From NCBI GenBank assembly GCA_963971535.1, contig OZ020586.1, forward strand, positions 74,816,949 to 74,880,948: DNA of 64,000 nucleotides. Reading direction: 5' to 3'. Made by a program: the position numbers and the translations under genes. Source of the DNA: Notolepis coatsorum. Lineage: Eukaryota; Chordata; Actinopteri; Aulopiformes; Paralepididae. Positions 56,043 through 64,000 of the stretch are shown here, piece after piece; position 1 is the first letter of the stretch, and every line of letters starts with the position of its first letter. The notes below the pieces were generated by a model. The model had not been told where the DNA came from and did not search any database. It saw only the letters and a program-made list of their open reading frames with translations.

Positions 56043-57100
56043 TGTGAGGTTTCTGTCCTTGCTCACCTACTCGCTCTGTTCCTTTAAACCACCTCGCTCT
56101 GTTTTCCATTTGTTTCTGTTAATCATTTCATTCCCCCATTCACACGCTTCTTCCCAGAGACGTCGTTGATTGGTTCTCTCCCGTCCACACGCTTTTCAAT
56201 CACATCCCCCAGCTGTCACTGCTTGTCAATCAATCAATCCCGTATTATTTATACCCCGTTTCCCCACTCAAGTTTTGTTGGATCGTTTTGATATTTTCTG
56301 TTTGCATTCGCCGTTCCTGCTGCTGCTGTTGTTCCCTGTGCTTTACCTCCAGGATATCCAAGAAGCCTTCCTCTTGGACACCTTTTTCCCGTGGCGACGC
56401 GCTCGCTCCGCTGCTGTTCCAGCGCTCTTTACGCACAACGCCTGGGTGAGTTTTAATGACTGTCTTTGATCAAATTCCGTTTTCGTGTGTTTTTATAACA
56501 CTGAAGATTACCACCTTTTTATCAGACAGTCACTCACCCAGCGGTTGCCTTTTTGAGTGTTTCACTGGGATAATATTTTGACCTAACATCTCCCACTGTG
56601 TGTTTTTCACACCGAAGATATTATCACTTTGGATTGTATTTGGACTTCGCTCTCAGTGTCTATTTTTGCACCGAAGATATTTTTCACTTGGGATTGTGTT
56701 TTGGAACATTGCTCACTGTGTGTGTTTACACGAAGATTAGTTCACTTGGATAACTTTTGTTTTTGGGTACAAGTCACCTCTCCTGTTCTCCTGCTCGTTC
56801 TACCTGCACCCTGTGTTGACTCGCTCCCTCTCTCTCTCTCTCGGTCCCGCATCACCTCGGAGATTCTGCCGAGAGAGGTCTGCAGAGCGGCTCTGACGTC
56901 AGCAACTGCTACCCCCTACTACCACCTCGGGAGAAGCTGCAGAGCAGCAGAACAATTCATCCTTGCTTATTCCTGTCTTGTTTAGACTCTTCCTATTCTA
57001 TGCTGTTTAATTAGTCTCAATAAACAAGCCCCTGTTTTTGGCAACTCTGAATCCTACTCTCTTGTGTCGTTGCGTTTGGGGTCGGTGTCAAACCATAACA
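56043..57100 (+). mobile_element. Solo LTR, 1,058 bp
   Basis: Starts TGTGAGGTTTCTG and ends ACCATAACA, flanked by AAAAG at 56038-56042 and 57101-57105 (5-bp target duplication). TTTATACC lies near 56248, AATAAAC at about 57019. The middle has four imperfect tandem-like blocks with CACTGTGTGTTTTT...CACCGAAGAT. No internal region or partner LTR is in the window. The probable class is Ty3/gypsy or ERV; orientation is inferred from TATA and AATAAA. Confidence 0.85.
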
Positions 57101-57449
57101 AAAAGTTAGTGTGGGTCTATTCTTTTTCTCATTATACTATCCACTGAACTGTGTTATGTGTACAACTTCAATCTTTGTGCCAGCATCTTTAATATTGCAG
57201 GTTGGGAATCACAAGGTAAAGTGTTTTTGATACAAATTTGCTGCATATCATGGTCTTGCAAATTATGCACAAGACTGGAAGTACAGGGCCGGCAAAAGCT
57301 GGTAGGCCTGTCCTGGATCAATGTTTTTTCAGAGAACTTTCACTTGTAGAACCATGTTCTGTAAGCTCAGACCCTACATCCACATCTTGAGCTGCAGAAC
57401 ACATTGTGGCCCGTTTCTCAACTGTATCCAATCGCTTTTTGTCGATAAA

Positions 57450-57790
57450 AACGCCTATAATAATAATAATAATAATCTTCATTTATATAGCACCTTTCAT
57501 ACACAGAATGCAACTCAAAGTGCTTAACAGAGACACGTCTTCTTTAAACAAGTCAAGAAGAAACAAGAATACCATAAGGTCCAAAAATTATAATAAATGC
57601 AACATAAATAAGTGCAACACTCCCAGACGTACTCCACGCGAAGGTAAGGAAAAACTCACAAAACCTAACAATAGGAAAAAATTCACCACAGGCAGTGTGG
57701 AGGAGAGAACCCTTAGAAGTGCCGTTCAAGGGGGATCTCCCTTCTTAGATGTCGGTGATAGTAGTGTTGCATGTTGCAAAAAACAGGTGA
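57450..57790 (-). mobile_element. Dispersed fish LINE 3'-tail fragment
   Basis: An (AAT)n run (57458-57476) is followed by ATTTATATAGCACCTTTCAT, CAAAGTGCTTAACAGAG and, further on, AAGGAAAAACTCACAAAACC, GGAGAGAACCCTTAG and GGGGGATCTCCCTTCTTAGA. This order is common to a widespread fish LINE-derived repeat. 57106-57449 and 57791-57987 show nothing recognisable. Confidence 0.5.
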
Positions 57791-57987
57791 ACAGTTGGTA
57801 AGCATGCACCCATGTGTGTAGTATAGTATAGCAAGTAGCGTACTGTATATAACATTGTTTAGAAACCTTTTTGCGAACGTTGAGGTGTTTTTTGTCCATT
57901 TACGTCAAGATGTACTCCGTGGATGGCATGCTAACGTCACGTTAAAATGTTTACACAAATGTTTTGTGGTCTGTAACTTGGCAACAA

Positions 57988-60900
57988 AGTCAAGTCAAGT
58001 CAAGTCAAGAGTTTTATTTGTCACGGCATACAAGTATACAATGAAATGCGGGTGGTCTTGCCCGCAACGATGTGCAATACAGTAGTACAACATATAATAG
58101 AATCCAATAAAACAACATTGTGCAATAAACAGGTAACATAGTGGGGCATCTCGGTATTTGTACACAAGTTATTTACAGAGCATGGAGGACATGCTAGGTC
58201 CTTTGGTAGTGCAATACACTGTTACTGTTGCTATACTATTTTTAAAGTGACCTTTCCTTTGTGGCCATAAGTGTGGGCGTGTGCAGCATGAGTGTGTGCT
58301 TGCTCATGTTAAAGTGGCTGCTAGTGTGCGAGCGTGTACAGCGTGCGTGTCGTGTGTGTGCTCATGTGTGCTTGTGTGTGGAGAGTTCAGTGTTCTGTGG
58401 CACTCAGTGTTCAGTGTTCAAGGCTCTGATGGCCTGGGGGAAGAAGCTGAGCCGAAGCCTCTCTGTCCTAGTAGCTGGGGTTCGCAGGGACCTCAGCAGC
58501 TGGAACAGGCTGTTATTGGGGTGGTGAGGGTCTTTCATTATTCTGCAGGCTCTGGATTTGCACCTCTTGTTGTATAGAACCTGCAGGGGAGGTAGTGCAA
58601 TACCCGTGGTACACTCGGCTGAGCGTACCACTCTCTGTAGGGTCTTCTTGTCCTGTGCCGTGCCGTTTCCATACCGGCAGTGATGTTTCCAGTCAAGATG
58701 CTCTCTACAGCTCCGGAGTAGAAGGACTGGAGTATCTTCCCAGATACTCTGAACTTCCTTAACTGTCTCAGGTGGTAGAGGCGCTGCTTCGCCTTTTTTA
58801 CGACTGTGTCTATGTGTGTTGACCATGTCAGATCCTCTGAGATGTGGACCCCCAGGTACTTAAAGCTGCTCACCCTGTCCACGGTAGCCCCGTTTATCCT
58901 CAGTGGTGTGTGTGTCTCCTGCTGTCCTCTCCTATAATCCACGATCAGCTCCTTGGTTTTACCAATGTTCAGGAGCAGGCTGTTGTCCTGGCACCAGCGT
59001 TCCAGTACCTCAACCTCCTCCCGGTAGGCCTTCTCGTCGTTGTCCGAGATCAGCCCCACCACCACTGTGTCGTCTGCAAACTTCACTATGGAGTTGGAGC
59101 TGAACTTGGCCACACAATCATGTGTGTAGAGTGAGTACAGCAGGGGGCTCAGAACACAGCCCTGGGGGGACCCGATGCTTAGGGTGATGGTGTTGGAGGT
59201 CTGACCCCCCACCCTGACCGCCTGGGGTCTTTTACTCAGAAAGTCCAGTACCCAGGCGCTCAGAGCGGAGCTCAGACCCAGCTCGATCAGCTTGTCCACC
59301 AGTCTGGTGGGGACTATGGTGTTGAACGCTGAGCTGTAGTCAATGAACAACAGTCTCACATAGCCCCCCTTCTGGCGGTCAAGGTGAGAGAGGGTGCTGT
59401 GCAGTACCTGGGAGACCGCGTCGTCAGTGGACCTGTTTGTCCTGTATGCAAATTGCATAGGGTCCATATCACTGGGGAGGGAGGCACAAATGTGATCCTT
59501 GACCAACCTCTCGAAACATTTCATGACCACAGAGGTGAATGGTCATGGTGAATGGTAAACAAGACGAAAGTCTTTCTCTGGTCTGCATCCCCTTAACAAT
59601 TGTATGTATTGAGCTGTACTGTACTGTACCCATTCTGCAATCTGTTAATAAAGTTTTCATTCATTCATTCATTCAATGCCACCGGTCTGTAGTCATTGAG
59701 ACATGTTGGGGAGGGTTTCTTCTGTACAGGGATGATGGTAGACATCTTGAAGCAGGCAGGGACCACTGACTCCGCCAGGGAGTGATTAAATATGGCGGTG
59801 AACACAGGGGCTAGCTGGTTGGCACAGGACTTAAGTATGCGTCCTGTTATACCATCTGGGCCAGCCACTTTCCTGGTGTTCACCTGCATAAATGCTCTTC
59901 TCACACGGTGTACCGTCAATGTGAGAGCGTCCCCGCCCCCCCGCGGATGCCCCCCCCCCCTCCACAACAGCCGGCGCGCCAGTGACGTCACTAGCCGTTG
60001 AGCCAGCGGCGCCACCGTCTACACCAAACCGAGCGTAGAAAGAGTTGAGTTTGTCCGCGAGAGAGGCGTCGTCGCTCCCCATTGAGGGGGCGCTGACTTT
60101 GTAGTCAGTTATTGTCCTCAGTCCCCGCCATAAGCCTCGTGTCGTTTTGTGCCATTTGTGTCTCCAGTTTATCAGCATATGTCCGTTTTGCAAGTTTTAC
60201 AGCCTTGCGCAGAGTATAGACTGAAGCCTTGTACTCCTCCATGTTTCCGGACTCTCTGCCCAGGTTGTAAGCAGTGGTGCGAGAGTTCAGAGCTGCTCTG
60301 ATAGTACTGTCCACCCACGGTTTCTGGTTTGGGAAAACCTGCACCTTTTTCATGGGGACAATACTGTCAGCGATTGTTGTTATGAAGCTCACAACGGTGT
60401 CCACGAACTCGCTGACGTCACTGGCGCTTCCTTGAAACATATTCCAATCCGTGTCTGCGAGCGCGTCCTGAAGCGTGGCCTCTGATTGGTCGGTCCATTT
60501 TTTTGTCTCACGTGACACGACGCCGTCACGTGATCTTTGTTTGTAAGCAGGAAATAACAAGATGGAGTCGTGATCGGATGAGCTTGTAGCACCCGTCAAT
60601 GGTGGAGCCGCTACAGCCTTGTAGCCGGCTCTGAACGGGGTGTAACAGTGGTCGAGTGTGTTTCCTCCTCTTATGGAGCAGGCAATGTGTTGAAAAAAGG
60701 ACGGCATCACTTTTTTCAAATTCGCCTGGTTGAAATCACCAGCTACGATCGTCGCCGCGTCTGGATGTTTGATTTGATGTTTATTGAGGTGGTCGTGTAG
60801 CTCCACCAGTGCTTTGCCAGTGTTCGCTTGTGGAGGGATATATACGGCGGTCATGATGACCGCGGTAAACTCACGGGGGAGGTGGAACGGACGGCACAGA

Positions 60901-61200
60901 ATTGAAAGATGTTCCATGTCTGGGGAGCATGAGCTTGAGAGAACATGCACCTCTTTGGGGTTAACCCAGACATTGTTCGTGAGGAGACAGACCCCACCGC
61001 CGACGCGGTGGCTGCCGTGCGAGAGGCTGCCGTGCCGGAGGGTGCCGTGCGATCCGCTCGTAGGACGGTGAAGGAGTCGGAGGGAGAGATGCTATTATCC
61101 GGAGTCGCTGGCTTGAGCCATGATGTTAACGTCTCTCATCTCCCGTTGGAAGCGGACCCTCGCTCTCAGGTCATCCATCCTTCCCTCCAACGAACGTGCA
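57988..61200 (-). pseudogene. Second Rex1-type LINE, multiply frameshifted and interrupted
   Basis: The 3' end at 57988 carries a (GTCAA)n run and TTTTATTTGTCACGGCATAC, then a 3' UTR. RT on the minus strand: GPDGITGRILK, NDYRPVA | SVVMKCFERLV (split by a LINE tail at 59537-59676), [36 protein letters not shown] (about 59060), and a thumb with KQRLYHLRQLRKF. Endonuclease: REFTAVIMTAVYIPPQAN, VAGDFN, SFFQHIACSIRGGNTLDHCY (60900-60650). The 5' part (about 61190-61000) shows RMDDLRARVRFQREMRDVN and VLRADRTAPSG with a small GCCGTGC-type repeat expansion. At least four frame changes were seen. It is a different subfamily from the 18161-22330 copy. Confidence 0.85.
59537..59676 (+). mobile_element. 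LINE X 3' tail inserted in the second Rex1
   Basis: AACAAGACGAAAGTCTTTCT, CTGCATCCCCTTAACAATTG, AATAAAG and (ATTC)n match the family X 3' end. The Rex1 frame stops at NDYRPVA on one side and resumes at TSVVMKCF on the other. Only about 140 bp long; a short AATG repeat at the borders is compatible with a target duplication, but is not decisive next to the ATTC tail. Confidence 0.85.
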
Positions 61201-61578
61201 TTCGCCCCAACGAACGTGCATTCGTGCAACGTGCAACAAAGAGGCTGCTATTGGTTGAGTGCAAGACACATGACAGAACTCGCACCAATTACATCAAATA
61301 TAACTATGCGATGACCAAGTATCCGTTCACGAGCAAATATCTAGTCCCGACTTTAAAATTATAATTGCGCAAAACCGGGTGGATTGTAAATGGAGAACTT
61401 TTTATTCCTAAATCTACACCAATAGATCTTTCACCCAGAGTGAAAATAGCGTAGTCCCCTGAGGTGGGAACGAAAATCATTTCTAGACACTTCTCAGGCT
61501 TCACCTTATGGCCTAAATGGGATTATTTCCCCATCAGCAAGTTCTACCTCTGAAAAAGTTGTAATCAGAGATAGGCCC
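61201..61578. other. No gene recognised
   Basis: A short duplication (CCAACGAACGTGCATTCG at about 61189 and 61207) lies at the 5' border of the Rex1 copy. The rest has no recognisable motif; a 66-codon minus-strand frame (61304-61504) has none either. Confidence 0.5.
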
Positions 61579-62532
61579 TTAACACATTCCCTGCCACGCT
61601 TCTATCCATCAATGTAGGATCACTGCCACCAGTCTAAGCCTATGGAGATGTTCACCTTCTTTGCAGGGCTATAACTTTTTAAATTGTATTGCTAAATTGA
61701 CATTACTATGGCCCATTCAACATCGATTATCTATCGTTCAGGATGTAGGAACGTTATACTTTTTCATTCATAGATTCTTCCAAAAATACCTTCTAGAATA
61801 TAAGTATGTTTTTATCGTTTTCTGCAGTAATTCATAGAACGTGAGTTATAGGCATAAACGCATATATAGATTATCAACTGCCGTTTATTGCTGATACACG
61901 CTATATTAAAAAATTAAACTGTACATGATCGTATACGTTATGATTCATCATGCGCGGATGAAAGGGGGGGAGGGGTCGTTTATAATTCCGTGATCGTCAG
62001 TAAATGCTTTATGTAGTATGGGTGATATATTGATCTGATCGGTTTGCAGTGAAAAGAATAAACAATCAAGCTGAAAGTAACGTTACTGTCCTCTTACCGT
62101 TCGCCGATGAGACTGGAGGAAAAAGATCCCACTTATTTGACGTCGATCGACTAGATCCATTTCCGGTTTGTATGGCGCAATAAACGCCCAAATCATATCG
62201 ATTATTGAGTTATGGCAGCGATCCATATGCACGCCAGTGTGTGTCTGTAGTCCCGCAACGATATGTGACTGCCGGACGGATTTCCCAGATGCACTGAGAT
62301 CACCAGATCCACTTCCGGTTGTAACTCGCCCGATCATCCACCAGGCGGCGGTATTGAGGCGTTGCACTGTTGTGCAGGCTCCCACTGTATCACCAGAGGC
62401 TGGGTGGCAGAATTATGAATGCCATGGCGAAAAAATTAAATATGATCTCAATAACGTCGTACAGCGTGGTCTGGCAGAATTAGCATGGCCAGCAAACACG
62501 TCGTAAGCCGTTTTCGGCGGTCAATGTGTTAA
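61579..62532. mobile_element. TTAA-flanked piggyBac-like MITE, uninterrupted copy
   Basis: TTAA at 61579-61582 and 62529-62532. Ends CACATTCCCTGCCACGC and, inward, CACATTGACCGCCGAAAAC. The interior has GCAGGGCTATAACTTTTTAA (about 61665) and GATGAAAGGGGGGGAGGGGT (about 61955), shared with 54060-55023 and with the split copy at 37509-55948. It is non-coding, about 950 bp. Confidence 0.85.
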
Positions 62533-62548
62533 TGCTGAAATTGTTTGC

Positions 62549-62626
62549 AATAACATTGTTACTCAGCTGATAGACTTGTAAGTCACTTTCGATAAAAGCG
62601 TCAGCTAAATGACAAAATGTAAAAAT
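62549..62626 (+). mobile_element. L2 3'-tail fragment
   Basis: TTGTTACTCAGCTGATAGAC, GATAAAAGCGTCAGCTAAAT and AAATGTAAAA match the end of the L2 copy at 41592-43816. The copy is very short, so it could equally derive from a SINE that shares the L2 tail. Confidence 0.75.
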
Positions 62627-62673
62627 AATATAAGTAATCATATAATAGTGAAGGAGAGTGGGCAGTCCACCGC

Positions 62674-64000
62674 TGTTACAAAGGGTCAGATTAAACCGAA
62701 TATATATATTTATTGCTTGAGATCCCTTGTATAATATTTGTATATCGTTTGATATCCCTTGTATATTCTTTGTATATATACACGGAATATCCCTTTACCT
62801 GGGTACAAACCAGACCATAATATTCGCTCTCCTATTGGACAGCGACCCCTAGGCGCCCACGACCATACCCCCAACGGCAAGTTCAAAGGCAACGCCAAGG
62901 CATGTCTCAACATGTCCAGGTTTGCGCAGTAATACGAGACAGAACTGAGGTTGGCACTAGATAATTCACCTTACGTATAAATACGGCGCAGGTGGAAACA
63001 GCAGCAGTTCGTTCATTACTAGTAAAGCCTTCACCACGAGACAACGTGCAGTGAAGTGGGCAACTTTGCCTCTGAATAGAGCCTTGAGAACCGCGTGCGA
63101 ATAGATTGCTAAAGTGTCAGAGTTTAACGCAGTACCGTTGAGTTCGACTTATTCTAATGTGAAGTAATAGTCTATCATTTATAGTGTATCGTGCGGCTAC
63201 CGTTCTTCAGTGACCAGCATTACCACCGGTTCGTCGTGTATATAGCTAGTGCACTTATCCAGGCTGGGCGGCCTAAACTCGTGCCCCCACCCGAGGAGTC
63301 CTAGACGAGAACCGTTGGATATGTACACCGGAGAACCTACACCGGCGACTGCAGAACCTTTTCTGGTTGGATTATATTGCTTTGGTACCGTGACTGCTGG
63401 AGCAGAGAACCGTCTACCCCACTATCGTGTGGGATCTACCCCCCGTGAGGAGCATCACTCGAGCCCGCCTCTAGGAAGAGGCTGGCTAGCTTTCATCCAT
63501 GCTGTCGAGCATACTGGATTATAGCTGTTGCTTTGTCTACCGATCAAGGGAGTACTGCACTGGCTCCTGTATCTGGAGCCTCGTTATTCCGCGTTGACCC
63601 AGACTTTGCACCCGAACATTCCTCTACCCTGCCGGCCTTACACCCGGAGGGAACCCCCCAGTGTCTCCAGCTGGTACTAGTGTGCCTTATGTAATTGCTA
63701 TGCCACAGGTGGCGTCAGTTTAGACCCATCTTACTATTCTCATTGACTTACGCTCTTGACCTACTTTACGTGTGTTCTTCGCCTTACAAGCGCGAGTATA
63801 ATTCTCAATCTGTAACCTAACGTTGCTTGCTCTGATAATAATAAATACCCTCCAAATAGAACTTTATGTGTCATTGCCGTATTCTTGTGTGGGTGTTCAC
63901 CATATATATTCATGTACTGTATGGCCAGTAATTAAAGTACATAACTAAGTAGTGGTTTAATATACCATACTCTCAATACAGTCAGGGAATTGTACCCCTC
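62674..64000 (+). mobile_element. BEL/Pao LTR (element C), cut by window end
   Basis: Starts TGTTACAAAGGGTCAG and follows the LTR of element A closely (TTAAACCGAATATATATATT, TATAAATACGGCGCAGGTG at 62976-62994). It reaches GTCAGGGAATTGTACCCCTC at 64000, seven bases short of the expected AGTTACA end. It is either the 5' LTR of an element continuing to the right or a solo LTR. It is more like A than B in sequence, but in plus orientation. Confidence 0.88.

Overview
The window reads as repeat-dense nuclear DNA of a vertebrate, most likely a ray-finned (teleost) fish. The reasons are the families present: Rex1-type and L2-type LINEs, an L1/Tx1-type LINE, BEL/Pao LTR retrotransposons, tRNA-derived SINEs, hAT elements with TAGGGCTGTCA-type ends and TTAA-flanked piggyBac-like MITEs. 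I found no host protein gene, no rRNA, no CRISPR array and nothing prokaryotic. Almost every long open frame belongs to a transposable element or is its antisense shadow. Family names come from recognised motifs; no database search was run.

Layout. 1-5170: SINE pieces, an old LINE fragment split by a hAT element (1054-2368) with a long (GA)n tract, and a complete SINE with a 17-bp target duplication (3866-4345). 5175-27180: one LTR retrotransposon of about 22 kb, bounded by ATAC duplications. It was inflated by a nested BEL/Pao element on the minus strand (element A, 7411-16484), a minus-strand Rex1 LINE (about 18161-22330, itself interrupted by another LINE) and a plus-strand LINE (about 23045-24098). 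27186-37508: a MITE carrying two opposed tRNA-Gly-like modules, LINE fragments in both orientations and an L2 LINE (31745-34640).

37509-55948 is a nest at least four levels deep. A TTAA-flanked MITE contains a hAT (38478-40180, with a smaller hAT inside it that holds a LINE tail). The same MITE also contains a larger hAT (40764-55822). The larger hAT carries a foldback tandem array, an L1 split by an L2 and by a second BEL/Pao element (element B, 44633-52696), and a LINE that was itself hit by another copy of the TTAA MITE (54060-55023). 56043-57100 is a solo LTR. 57988-61200 is a second Rex1, interrupted by a LINE tail. 61579-62532 is a third TTAA MITE, and 62674-64000 is the start of a third BEL-type LTR.

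The most informative pair is the two BEL/Pao copies. Element A keeps the integrase region but has lost the front half of reverse transcriptase and carries nonsense codons and a frameshift. Element B keeps one 1,672-codon gag-protease-RT-RNase H frame but has lost the integrase zinc finger and catalytic core through an in-frame deletion. Both have near-identical LTRs and clean 5-bp target duplications, so both inserted recently. This suggests defective copies mobilised in trans by an intact relative elsewhere.
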